Assembly (NCBI RefSeq): GCF_944380975.1
Contig: NZ_CALWJK010000008.1
Location: 1-55,791 of the forward strand
Direction: 5' to 3'
Origin: an uncultured Agathobaculum sp.
Lineage (GTDB): Bacteria; Bacillota; Clostridia; Oscillospirales; Butyricicoccaceae
DNA length: 55,791 bases
The position numbers and the translations under genes are program-made. Shown here piece by piece: positions 37,006-45,190 of this stretch (position 1 is the first letter of the stretch; each line of letters opens with the position of its first letter). The notes beneath the pieces are model-generated. The model did not search any database and was not told where the DNA came from. It was given only the letters and a program-made list of their open reading frames with translations.

Positions 37006-38556
37006 ATGGCATATCTGATATACCTCCGAAAATCGCGCGCGGACGCCGAAGCCGAAGCCCGCGGCGAGGGCGAAACCCTTGCCCGGCATCGTGCCGCGCT
37101 GCTCGCACTCGCGCGCCGCATGGGGCTGGAGATCGGCGGGATCTATGAGGAGATCGTCTCGGGCGAAACCATCGCCGCTCGGCCGCAGATGCAGCGGCTG
37201 CTGACCGAGGTCGAGGCCGGTCAGTGGGACGGCGTGCTGGTCATGGAGATCGAGCGTCTCGCCCGCGGCGACAGCATCGACCAAGGCATCGTCGCGCAGG
37301 CGTTTAAATACTCGGGCACACGCATCATCACGCCAGCCAAAACCTACGATCCCGCCAACGAATTCGACGAGGAATACTTCGAATTCGGGCTGTTCATGTC
37401 GCGCCGCGAATATAAGACCATTAAGCGCCGCATGATCGCCGGACGCATCGCCTCGGTCAAAGAGGGCAAATACATGGGCAAGACCGACCCCTACGGTTAT
37501 TTCCGCGTCAAGGTGCGGGACGGCAAGGGCTACACGCTTGAACCAAACCCACTGCAGGCTGCGATCGTGCGCGAGATCTTCGACTTGCGTCTGCAAGGTG
37601 TCGGCTGCTATGTCATTGCCTGCCGTCTCAATGCACGCGGGGAACGCACCTCTGCCGGTGTCGCGTGGAGCGCCCAGTCGGTGCGCAACGTGCTGCGCAA
37701 TTGCCTGTACGCGGGCTATGTGACATGGGGGCGCAAGGCCGCGCAGCCTACCGTGCGCGACGGTGTGCTGACCAAGCCGCGCCGGTATGTAGATGACTAC
37801 GTCAAGGCGCGTGGCCTGCATGAAGCGCTCGTCAGTGACGAGGATTTTGGTACCGTGCAGCGTCTGCTGGACAACACCCCCGGCTTGCCGCTCAAGAAAA
37901 ACCACGAACTCAAAAACCCGTTTGTCGGCCTGCTGTACTGCGCCAAGTGCGGCCATGTGATGACCTATGGCGCACCGGCCGCTGCCCTACCCTGCACCGG
38001 GCGGCTGGACTGCCGCTGGGCAGACTGCAATAATGTCAGCTCCTTCTGCGCCGATGTGGAGGACGCAGTGCTACACGCACTGCGACTGTGGCTGGCCGAG
38101 TACGAAGTGGACATCGACCATCAGAATACAGTCGAACGCGAACTGGACGCACGCGCCACACAGGCGCACGAAGAGATCCGCGCAATCCATGCCGCCCAGC
38201 GCAAACTGCGCGCCCAGCTTGACCGCGCCGCCGAGCTGGTCGAGCAGGAGGTCTACACGCCGGAGTATTTTGTTTCCCGCCGCCGCCAACTGGACAGCCA
38301 GCTCGCTGAGTTGGATCGCGCACTCGCCAAGGTCAGCGCCCGTGCGCTGACAATCGACCAAGAGCGCCGCGGCGCGCCTACCATGCGGCCGCGTCTGGAG
38401 CATGTGATCGAAGCCTATCCCAACGCCGCGACCGCACAAGAACGAAACGACCTGCTGAAAAGCGTGGTCAGCCGCATCACATACGAAAAAAACGCCGCCG
38501 AGCGCAGTACTGGCGACGCAACCATCTATATCCAGATTGAACGGCGGTTTGAATAG
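37006..38556 (+). CDS. Large serine recombinase (phage integrase)
   Basis: 516 residues. Catalytic Ser10 in IYLRKSRAD; resolvase domain to about 150 (MEIERLARGDSIDQG); recombinase domain at about 165-290 (YGYFRVKVRDGKGYTLEPN, NVLRNCLYAGYVTWGRKA); zinc ribbon LYCAKCGHVMTY then CRWADCNN (about 322-350); coiled coil at about 375-450. It integrates and, with a directionality factor, excises the prophage. The gene ends 40 bp from the right junction, as usual. No directionality factor is recognised; small early genes are candidates. Confidence 0.93.
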   Translation: MAYLIYLRKSRADAEAEARGEGETLARHRAALLALARRMGLEIGGIYEEIVSGETIAARPQMQRLLTEVEAGQWDGVLVMEIERLARGDSIDQGIVAQAFKYSGTRIITPAKTYDPANEFDEEYFEFGLFMSRREYKTIKRRMIAGRIASVKEGKYMGKTDPYGYFRVKVRDGKGYTLEPNPLQAAIVREIFDLRLQGVGCYVIACRLNARGERTSAGVAWSAQSVRNVLRNCLYAGYVTWGRKAAQPTVRDGVLTKPRRYVDDYVKARGLHEALVSDEDFGTVQRLLDNTPGLPLKKNHELKNPFVGLLYCAKCGHVMTYGAPAAALPCTGRLDCRWADCNNVSSFCADVEDAVLHALRLWLAEYEVDIDHQNTVERELDARATQAHEEIRAIHAAQRKLRAQLDRAAELVEQEVYTPEYFVSRRRQLDSQLAELDRALAKVSARALTIDQERRGAPTMRPRLEHVIEAYPNAATAQERNDLLKSVVSRITYEKNAAERSTGDATIYIQIERRFE

Positions 38557-38612
38557 CAAACCTTAGCCGGTCAATCATATGTATCATAAAATAACTTATT
38601 CATAGGTCATCA
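38557..38612. other. Prophage-chromosome junction (attR side)
   Basis: Between the integrase stop (38556) and the truncated GH18 gene. The gene reads ...LLMTYE then TAA, where intact homologues continue MTYEW. The crossover therefore lies near 38596-38612. No second copy of the junction core TCATAGGTCAT is present in the window, so the left junction is outside it. Confidence 0.7.
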
Positions 38613-39438
38613 GCAGTACATCGTCCGCCGCTGCGCCGAGCGCGGCGTAGTTGTGCGCCTCGTACAGGAGACCCGGCTGGTTGGCCGAGGTCTTGGGCGC
38701 GAGCGCCACCATCACCGTCAGCCCGGACGGCTCCAGCCGCGCGCGCACCGCGCGGACAAAGTCAGCATAGGCTGCCGCGTCCTCGGGCGGGATATACTCA
38801 AAGTCAATGTCCACGCCTGCAAATCCCTGTGCCGCAATCGTCTGCGCAAGGTTTTCAATCAGCGCGCCGCGCGCGACCGGGTCGCGCAGCAGCTGCTGCG
38901 CCCGCTCGCCTGAAAACTGTCCGTCCTCGCCGAGTGTCGTCAATACCAGCAACGGCAGCACGCCGTATTGCCGCGCCATGCGCGTGAGCATTTCCGCATT
39001 CTGCGGCAGAATGCGCCCCAAGCTGTCAAATCCATAGGAAAACACCGATAAGTACGTCAGATAGGGAAGCGTCTTGCGGAGCACCCGCTGGTCGATATTG
39101 GGGTAGGCATACCCATTGACTGCAAACGTGCCCAGCTTAGGCCCGTAAGAGATCACCAGCGTCTGCCCCGGCCAGATGCGGTCGCCGCCGCCCAGCTGCG
39201 GATTGTTTTGCAGGAGTGCCAGCACGGTCGTATTGTGCTGCGCGGCAATGCCGGAAAGCGTCTCCCCCTGCCGCACGGTATGTACCTGCACGGGCTGCGG
39301 CACGACGATCGTCTGTCCGGGCGTGAGCCGGTACGGCTCGTGCAGCTCGTTTTGCTGAATGAGCAGCTGCAACGGCGTCTGGTACGTCTGGGAGATACGG
39401 TACAGGGAATCCCCCGGCTGAACAACATGGATCACCAT
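38596..39438 (-). pseudogene. LysM-GH18 spore cortex hydrolase, 5' part, split by prophage
   Basis: 280 codons of a SleL/YaaH-type gene: two LysM domains (about 2-46 and 50-95: VVQPGDSLYRISQTY, HTVRQGETLSGIAAQHN), then GH18 with catalytic GVDIDFEY (about 200-207) and LAPKTSANQPGLLYEAHNY. It stops right after DDVLLMTYE, where homologues go on for about 140 residues. These N-acetylglucosaminidases degrade cortex fragments in germination. ATG 39438 has AAAGGTGG. A sigma-E/K-like -10 (CATAGACT, 39460-39467) with AC 17 bases upstream fits mother-cell expression. Precise excision would restore it. Confidence 0.85.
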
Positions 39439-39504
39439 AGAAAAACCACCTTTCTCCCCAGTCTATGCCGCACATCGGTCACCCGTGACCATTTGCACGC
39501 ATAG

Positions 39505-39537
39505 AAAAGCCGTCCGGCGCTGCACACGCCGGACGGC
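39505..39537 (-). terminator. Terminator of the feo operon
   Basis: Minus strand GCCGTCCGGCG-TGTGCAG-CGCCGGACGGC followed by TTTTC. Confidence 0.85.
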
Positions 39538-39552
39538 AGGGGGAAAGGTATC

Positions 39553-39723
39553 CTATTTGGTCTCTTCCGGAGGCGTGTCGACATGGCAGCCGCAGCTTCC
39601 GCTGCAGCCTGCACAGCCACCGCTGCATCCGCTGCACCCGCCCGTCTTGGACTGGCGCACCACCGATCGCGCGGCAAAAAGCACCAGCGCCGCCACCAAC
39701 AGGCCTACAATCAAGGTTGACAT
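39553..39723 (-). CDS. FeoB-associated Cys-rich membrane protein
   Basis: 56 residues: N-terminal membrane helix (STLIVGLLVAALVLFAARSV) and a Cys-rich tail (GGCSGCSGGCAGCSGSCGCH), the PF12669 pattern. Located 60 bases after feoB with AAAGGAGG. It is thought to assist ferrous iron uptake in Firmicutes; its exact role is unproven. Confidence 0.88.
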   Translation of the reverse strand: MSTLIVGLLVAALVLFAARSVVRQSKTGGCSGCSGGCAGCSGSCGCHVDTPPEETK

Positions 39724-39783
39724 CTGCTTCGCCTCCTTTTGCTTTCATTGTAAAACAGAATTTGTTTGCGGGCAAGCCCCAAA

Positions 39784-41973
39784 TCAGCCGTTCGCCTGCA
39801 CACTCATACGGCGCAGCTCCGCCGTGTCGTCCGCCTTCGCCGGCTTGCGCACCAGCAGGAAAATTATCAGCGCCAGCACGAGAACCGCCGCGACCGTGCC
39901 GAGACCAAATGTGACTTCACCGGTGAGCAGGCCACCGAACTGGTAAACCATCAGCGCCACGCAGTACGCAAACACGCACATGTAGCCGATGGCGAACGCC
40001 GTCCACTTGGCGTTGTTCATCTCGCGCTTGATCGCGCCCATTGCCGCGAAGCACGGCGCGCACAGCAGGTTAAAGCACATGAACGAGAACGCGCTGACCG
40101 GAGTGAAAGAAGCCGCCAGCTGGCTCCAAATCTCCGCGCCGTCCTCGGCAACCTCGGCAAAGCCAAGCGTCTGGCCAAAGGTGGCAACCACATTTTCCTT
40201 GGCAATCAGGCCGGTGACCGACGCAACTGCATTCTGCCAGTTGCCCCAGCCGAGCGGCGCAAACAGCGGCGCAATCCCGTTGCCGATCGCAGCAAGCACG
40301 CTGTTGTTGATGTCGGAAACCGCACCGAACGCGCCGTTTTCCCAGCCGTAAGCCTGCAAAAACCACAGCACGACCGTGCTGAGCAGGATGACGGTGCCTG
40401 CCTTCTTGATAAAGGACCAGCCGCGTTCACCCATCGAACGGAGCACATTACGCGCGGTCGGCGTGTGGTAGTTCGGCAGCTCCATCACAAACGGAGCGGG
40501 TTCGCCCGCGAACATCCGGAACTTCTTGAGCATGATACCGGACAGGATAATCGCCATCACACCGATGAAGTAGGCCGAGAACGCCACCCAGCCTGCGTTG
40601 TCGAAAATCGCGCCCGCGATCAGGGCAATGATCGGCAACTTCGCGCTGCACGGAATAAAGGTCGTGGTCATGATGGTCATGCGGCGGTCGCGCTCCTGCT
40701 CAATGGTACGCGAGGCCATGATACCCGGCACGCCGCAGCCCGTGCCGATCAGCATGGGGATAAAGCTCTTGCCCGACAGACCGAACTTTCGGAAAATGCG
40801 GTCCATGATGAAGGCCACGCGCGCCATATAGCCGCAGTCCTCCAGAATGGCGAGGAACAGGAACAGTACCAGAATCTGCGGCACAAAGCCCAGCACCGCG
40901 CCGACGCCAGCCACAATGCCGTCCATAATCAGGCTATACAGCCAGTCCGCAACGCCCAAGGTGCTCAGCGCGCCGCCCAGAAGGGTCGGGATGCCCGGAA
41001 TCCATACGCCGAACAGCTCCCAGCCCTCACCGAACACGCCGTCGTTCGCCCAGTCGGTCAGGATCGTGCCGACCGTGGTGACCGAAACATAGTACACGAT
41101 GAACATGACCAGCGCGAAAATGGGCAGCGCCAGAATGCGGTTGGTCACAATGCGGTCGATCTTGTCGGACACCGTCATGCCGCTTTTCTGCTTTTTGACG
41201 CAGGGTTTGACAATTTCCGTGATGTACTGATAGCGCGCGTCGGTGATGATGGACTCCGCATCGTCGTCCAGCTCATCCTCGACCGCGGTGATGATGGTTT
41301 CCAGCTTTTCCAGCGTATCTTTGCCGAAATGGAAGCGCGCGAGCACCTTTTCGTCGCGCTCGAACAGCTTAACTGCGAACCAGCGGCGCTGATCCTCCTC
41401 GGTCACGTCCGCAATCAGCGACGTGATCTGGCTGAGCGCCTGCTCAATCGTGTCGGAAAAAGCGTGCTTGGCAGGCTTTGTGCCGGTTGCCGCCGCGCGC
41501 TTTGCCGCCTCGACCAGTTCCTTGGTGCCCTTGCCCTTGAGCGCCGTGGTTTCGACCACGGGCACACCCAGCTTCGCGGACAGCTTTGCCGTGTCGATCG
41601 TGTCGCCGCGCTTTTCTACAATATCCATCATATTGAGCGCCAAAACCACCGGAATGCCCATTTCCAGCAGCTGCGTGGTCAGATACAGATTGCGCTCGAT
41701 GTTGGATGCATCCACCAGATTGAGGATCGCATCCGGCTTCTCCCCAACCAGATAATCGCGGGTGATGACCTCTTCGAGCGTATACGGGGAAAGCGAGTAG
41801 ATGCCCGGTAGGTCGGTGATATAGACTTCCTTATCCGCCTTGTAACGGCCTTCCTTTTTCTCCACGGTGACGCCCGGCCAGTTGCCGACATACTGCGTCG
41901 CGCCGGTCAGGTCGTTGAACATCGTGGTCTTGCCGCAGTTCGGGTTTCCGGCAAGCGCCAAACGAATCGACAT
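39784..41973 (-). CDS. feoB: Ferrous iron transporter FeoB
   Basis: 729 residues. N-terminal G domain: GNPNCGKTTMFNDLTG (G1, 9-24), YVGNWPGVTVEKKEG (G2), DLPGIYSL (G3), NMMD (G4). Then a helical linker and a membrane domain with two Gate motifs (PIFALVMFIVYY; IGTGCGVPGIMASR). It moves Fe2+ into the cell, controlled by GTP. A DtxR-like box lies just before its start (41995-42009). Full length for the family. Confidence 0.95.
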   Translation of the reverse strand: MSIRLALAGNPNCGKTTMFNDLTGATQYVGNWPGVTVEKKEGRYKADKEVYITDLPGIYSLSPYTLEEVITRDYLVGEKPDAILNLVDASNIERNLYLTTQLLEMGIPVVLALNMMDIVEKRGDTIDTAKLSAKLGVPVVETTALKGKGTKELVEAAKRAAATGTKPAKHAFSDTIEQALSQITSLIADVTEEDQRRWFAVKLFERDEKVLARFHFGKDTLEKLETIITAVEDELDDDAESIITDARYQYITEIVKPCVKKQKSGMTVSDKIDRIVTNRILALPIFALVMFIVYYVSVTTVGTILTDWANDGVFGEGWELFGVWIPGIPTLLGGALSTLGVADWLYSLIMDGIVAGVGAVLGFVPQILVLFLFLAILEDCGYMARVAFIMDRIFRKFGLSGKSFIPMLIGTGCGVPGIMASRTIEQERDRRMTIMTTTFIPCSAKLPIIALIAGAIFDNAGWVAFSAYFIGVMAIILSGIMLKKFRMFAGEPAPFVMELPNYHTPTARNVLRSMGERGWSFIKKAGTVILLSTVVLWFLQAYGWENGAFGAVSDINNSVLAAIGNGIAPLFAPLGWGNWQNAVASVTGLIAKENVVATFGQTLGFAEVAEDGAEIWSQLAASFTPVSAFSFMCFNLLCAPCFAAMGAIKREMNNAKWTAFAIGYMCVFAYCVALMVYQFGGLLTGEVTFGLGTVAAVLVLALIIFLLVRKPAKADDTAELRRMSVQANG

Positions 41974-41994
41974 GTTGTTGCCCCTTTCCTGAGA

Positions 41995-42009
41995 TTAGCT
42001 TGTGCTAAC
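41995..42009. promoter_or_regulatory. DtxR-like box before feoB
   Basis: TTAGCTTGTGCTAAC, a palindrome with TTAG/CTAA ends, in the short gap between feoA and feoB. Confidence 0.5.
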
Positions 42010-42030
42010 TCCTGTGTAAAAAAATTTTGA

Positions 42031-42252
42031 TTACTCTACCAGAATTTTTTCCGCGTCCGCTTTGCGCAGCGAAAGCTCATAGCCGCGCACGGTCACTTCG
42101 ATCGGGTCGCCCAGCGGCGCGACCTTGCGCACAAACACCTCTGCGCCGCGCGTGATGCCCATATCCATGATGCGGCGGCGGGTCGCGCCTTCGCCCTCGA
42201 CCCGGCGCACGGTCACCGTTTTTCCGCAGGGTGTATTCCTGAGATTACTCAC
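42031..42252 (-). CDS. feoA: FeoA family protein, second copy
   Basis: 73 residues, SH3-like FeoA domain (GKTVTVRRVEGEGATRRRIMDMGITRGAEVFVRKVAPLGDP). It supports FeoB by binding its cytoplasmic part. Tandem feoA genes before feoB are common in Clostridia. Confidence 0.9.
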   Translation of the reverse strand: MSNLRNTPCGKTVTVRRVEGEGATRRRIMDMGITRGAEVFVRKVAPLGDPIEVTVRGYELSLRKADAEKILVE

Positions 42253-42266
42253 TTCTTTTTCCCCCT

Positions 42267-42476
42267 TTACACCATGATGCGCGAAGCCATCTGCTGTGAG
42301 ATCGCAACGCGTGTATCCTTAACCGAAACGATCAGGTTTCCCGCCAGCGAGGAAACGACCGAAACCGACGCCCCCTCGACAAACCCGAGGTTTTGCAGGA
42401 ACCGTCTGGTCTGGTCCTTTCCCCGAATGGCTTTAATCGTGGTCGTCACGCCGGTATCTGCCAATGTCAACGGCAT
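42267..42476 (-). CDS. feoA: FeoA family protein, first copy
   Basis: 69 residues from ATG 42476 (MPLTLADTGVTTTIKAIRG), with KDQTRRFLQNLGFVEGASVSV in the SH3-like core. AAAGGAGAGG lies upstream. An in-frame upstream start at 42536 falls inside an operator and promoter region and is unlikely. Confidence 0.88.
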   Translation of the reverse strand: MPLTLADTGVTTTIKAIRGKDQTRRFLQNLGFVEGASVSVVSSLAGNLIVSVKDTRVAISQQMASRIMV

Positions 42477-42525
42477 GATAGCGATCCTCTCCTTTCTGAT
42501 GCGGTTCGTATTCGTACAGCCAGAA

Positions 42526-42541
42526 GTTAGCTTCATCTAAC
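42526..42541. promoter_or_regulatory. DtxR-like operator at feo start site
   Basis: GTTAGCTTCATCTAAC, ends overlapping the predicted transcription start of the feo operon; typical place for metal-dependent repression. Confidence 0.6.
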
Positions 42542-42556
42542 CTCTGTTTCGTATGC

Positions 42557-42585
42557 AGTTTACCACCGCTAACTCAAGTTGTCAA
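42557..42585 (-). promoter_or_regulatory. feo operon promoter
   Basis: TTGACA (42580-42585), 17-bp spacer containing GAGTTAGCGG, TAAACT (42557-42562). Start near 42550. Confidence 0.8.
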
Positions 42586-42629
42586 GCGGCAGTGCACAAG
42601 TTTGTCAAAACTAACCAATACCGAGATGG

Positions 42630-42643
42630 TTAGCGTACGCTAA
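42630..42643. promoter_or_regulatory. Upstream DtxR-like palindrome
   Basis: Perfect palindrome TTAGCGTACGCTAA, 45 bp upstream of the feo -35 box. Confidence 0.6.
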
Positions 42644-42670
42644 TTTATCCGTTTCTCCGAGAAAGGAGGA

Positions 42671-43008
42671 AGCCTGCGGCCGTTGTTCCGGACAGCCGCA
42701 GGCTCATGTTGCGGGATACCGTGCGGGTATCCCCTTTGGGGTTTCCCCCGGGACAAGAAAGGATATTTGTATCATAACCGCCGCCGTCGCGGCGGGTATG
42801 ACCTATATATTCGATGGAAACCAACGGTTTCCATCGAGAGAACGCACCGCGCTACACGCGGATGCGTTCACCGCTTCGAAAAGTTCCGACATGCGAAACT
42901 TTTCTCCGCACTTGTATAAAAAGTGTGGCAAAGCACACACTTTTTATGATTTTCTGCAAATTTGCAGAAAATCTATCGAATGGCGCGCGATACGCGCGGG
43001 ATAGGATC
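42671..43008. repeat. Tract of about ten consecutive hairpins
   Basis: No gene is visible in 42586-43012. From 42671 on there are back-to-back dyads of unrelated sequence, including AGCCTGCGGC (42671-42704), GGGATACC (42713), CCGCCGC (42780), TCGATGGAAACC (42811-42837, 12 bp perfect), GAACGCA (42840), GAAAAGTT (42878), ATAAAAAGTGTG (42916-42947, 12 bp perfect), a 26-bp perfect palindrome GATTTTCTGCAAA-TTTGC... (42948-42973) and GCGCG (42983). At least three are terminator-like in both directions. Confidence 0.8.
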
Positions 43009-43012
43009 AAGT

Positions 43013-43444
43013 TTAATAGGCAGCAAAGCCCTTGCCGAACTCGCGGCACTGGTCGAGCATGGCCTCGTCCGGCGTTTCATGCGCCATCAGGCCCTCGTCG
43101 GTGTAAATGTTGGCGTTTGCATCGTCTGCGCGCTGTACCCAGTCGCGCATCCACTGGCCGTCGCCCCAGCCGTATGAGCCAAACAGCGCCACCTTACGGC
43201 CGCCCAGCTTGCCCTCCAGCTCGGTGAAAAACGGGTCGAATTCCGCCTCTTCCAGCACTTCCGCGCCCATCGCCGGACAGCCCAGCGCCAGCTTATCGTA
43301 CTTTGCAGCATCCTCGGCATTTGTCTCCGCCACGTTCATCAAATCGCATTCCAAACCGCCCGCACGGATGCCGTCCGCAATAGCATTTGCCATCTGTTCG
43401 GTGTTGCCGGTCTGGCTCCAGAAAATTACTGCTGCCTTGCTCAT
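43013..43444 (-). CDS. Flavodoxin
   Basis: 143 residues. FMN phosphate loop WSQTGNTEQMA (about 9-19), later VALFGSYGWGDGQWMRDW. A low-potential electron carrier that replaces ferredoxin under iron limitation, fitting the iron-box operon. ATG 43444 preceded by AGGAGG. It follows the DUF3793 gene by 47 bases. Confidence 0.92.
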   Translation of the reverse strand: MSKAAVIFWSQTGNTEQMANAIADGIRAGGLECDLMNVAETNAEDAAKYDKLALGCPAMGAEVLEEAEFDPFFTELEGKLGGRKVALFGSYGWGDGQWMRDWVQRADDANANIYTDEGLMAHETPDEAMLDQCREFGKGFAAY

Positions 43445-43491
43445 ATGGTTCAAAACCTCCTCAAGTAAATCTTAATGAAAATAGAAACGCT

Positions 43492-44055
43492 TTATGCCGC
43501 GGCGAACACTTGCAGCAGGGTTTCGCCCTGTTCCACGCGTGCTTTCACCGCATGGCATACCCGCGATAAGCGGTCAAACAAACGGGATGCGGCTTCCGCG
43601 TCGCCGTAGACCTTCCAATAGCCGCACAGCTTGCAGCCACGGCCTTCGTTGCGGATGAAGCCGATGACATCCTCGATCGGATACCCCAGAAACAGCCCGA
43701 TTTCATGCGGGAAACCTGACTGTGCGGCAATTCGCCGCCGCAAACCATCCAGCAGCTCTTCGAGCGGCGCATCAGTCGGATAGCCGAACTTCGTCAGCAC
43801 CCGCTGCACCCGCACATCCGCCATATGCTGTTCCAGCTGCGTCTTGTGATAGACCAGCAGCAGAAAACGTCCGCGGCAGGCGCACAGAATCTCAAACCGG
43901 ATGCCGCGCTGGGCGAATGCGGTCTGATAAGCGGATAGCTGCTGCGGCAGGTCCGCATACTGCACACGGTCAAAGGACACCAGACTCGCGGGCTTAATCC
44001 CCGCAAGGGTCGGCGAGCAATAAGCCGCCAGTAAACGATCGAGCTGATGATTCAT
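43492..44055 (-). CDS. DUF3793 family protein
   Basis: 187 residues. The C-terminal GFPHEIGLFLGYPIEDVIGFI and GCKLCGYWKVYGD segments are the DUF3793 signature. The family is common in anaerobic Clostridia next to flavodoxin or iron genes; the biochemical role is unknown. GGAGGAGG upstream of ATG 44055. The operon has a palindromic metal box in its promoter. Confidence 0.85.
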   Translation of the reverse strand: MNHQLDRLLAAYCSPTLAGIKPASLVSFDRVQYADLPQQLSAYQTAFAQRGIRFEILCACRGRFLLLVYHKTQLEQHMADVRVQRVLTKFGYPTDAPLEELLDGLRRRIAAQSGFPHEIGLFLGYPIEDVIGFIRNEGRGCKLCGYWKVYGDAEAASRLFDRLSRVCHAVKARVEQGETLLQVFAAA

Positions 44056-44271
44056 GCGCAAATGCCTCCTCCCGTGTCCTCCGCCCCTGCGCTGTATCCG
44101 ACCGGCGGGCGTGGCCGCGGTTAGCCATTCGGCCACGCCCTTGCACCAGTCGTTTCTGTTCAGATGATGCGCAAATGCAGAGGAAACTGTGTATGTGATA
44201 CCGGTCTATCCCGTTCCGCGTGGATGTTCCGGTCGGTCTGTCTTTCAGTAAGCCTTGGCTAACCTGTATAT

Positions 44272-44300
44272 AAGTTAGCATATGCTAACCAATATGTCAA
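44272..44300 (-). promoter_or_regulatory. DUF3793-flavodoxin promoter with DtxR-like box
   Basis: TTGACA (44295-44300), 17-bp spacer, TAACTT (44272-44277). The perfect 16-bp palindrome GTTAGCATATGCTAAC (44274-44289) covers spacer and -10; a second partial box (GGTTAGCCAAGGCTTAC) follows at about 44249-44265. The stretch 44056-44336 holds no gene. Confidence 0.78.
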
Positions 44301-44336
44301 GCATTTTCTTCTCTTTTTTTCAGTAATGTCCTTGGG

Positions 44337-44377
44337 CAAAAAAAGACTGCTGAAAAACCCTTGTTTTTCAGCAGTCT
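44337..44377 (-). terminator. Terminator of the ABC transporter operon
   Basis: AGACTGCTGAAAAAC-AAGG-GTTTTTCAGCAGTCT followed by TTTTTTT on the minus strand; perfect 15-bp stem. Confidence 0.92.
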
Positions 44378-44410
44378 CTCGATATCGGTACGGCACGCCT
44401 GTCTACGCGC

Positions 44411-45190
44411 TTATTCGCTCAGCAGCATGCGGTCGTTTTCGATGTTGAACTTCTCCAGCAGGTCGCGCACGGTGAGGTTTTTCTTTTCCTCGCCGCGGAT
44501 GTCGACCACTACGCGGCCCGCGTCCATCATAATCAGACGGTTGCCGTATTGAATCGCGTGCTTCATGTTATGTGTGACCATGAGCGTGGTCAGCTTGTCA
44601 CGCGCGACAATTTCCTCGGTAATCTGCAGCACCTTGTCAGCCGTCTTGGGGTCGAGCGCGGCGGTGTGCTCGTCCAGCAGCAGCAGGTCGGGCTTTTGCA
44701 GCGTTGCCATCAAAAGTGTCAGTGCCTGTCGCTGACCGCCGGACAGCAGACCGACCTTGCTGGTCATGCGGTCCTCAAGGCCGAGGCCGAGCGTCGCCAG
44801 CTTTTCGCGGTAGATCTCGCGTTCTTCGTTGGTGATGCCATAGCTCAGACCACGCCGCTTGCCGCGACGGTAGGCGAGTGCGAGGTTTTCCTCGATGCCC
44901 ATGGTGGCCGCCGTGCCCATCATCGGGTCCTGAAACACGCGGCCGAGGAAGCGCGCGCGCTTATGCTCGGGCAGACCGGTCAGGTTGAAGCCGTTAAGGC
45001 GAATGAGACCCGCATCCACCGGATATACGCCCGCGATCAGGTTGAGCGTGGTGGACTTGCCCGCGCCGTTGCCGCCGATGACGGTGACAAAATCGCCGTT
45101 TTCCAGCGTCAGATCAAGGCCGTCGATCGCGCGCTTTTCGTTGACCGTGCCCGCGTTGAACGTCTTGTAAATCCCTTTCAGTTCAAGCAT
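44411..45190 (-). CDS. ABC transporter ATP-binding protein (TrpX-type system)
   Basis: 259 residues. Walker A GGNGAGKST (about 38-46), Q-loop FQDPMMGT, signature LSGGQRQALTLL (about 145-156), Walker B LLLLDEHTAALDP. The EH after the Walker B aspartate is characteristic of this import family. Overlaps the permease gene by 8 bases. Confidence 0.92.
   Translation of the reverse strand: MLELKGIYKTFNAGTVNEKRAIDGLDLTLENGDFVTVIGGNGAGKSTTLNLIAGVYPVDAGLIRLNGFNLTGLPEHKRARFLGRVFQDPMMGTAATMGIEENLALAYRRGKRRGLSYGITNEEREIYREKLATLGLGLEDRMTSKVGLLSGGQRQALTLLMATLQKPDLLLLDEHTAALDPKTADKVLQITEEIVARDKLTTLMVTHNMKHAIQYGNRLIMMDAGRVVVDIRGEEKKNLTVRDLLEKFNIENDRMLLSE

Noticed and set aside
37966-37983. GATGACCTATGGCGC within the integrase resembles the junction core ATGACCTATGA
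   Set aside because: The match is only about ten bases inside a coding region and not at an end of the element, so it is not taken as an attachment site.
39766-41811. A very long plus-strand frame opposite feoB
   Set aside because: It is a shadow of the GC-rich feoB gene; its product is rich in His and Arg with no domain.
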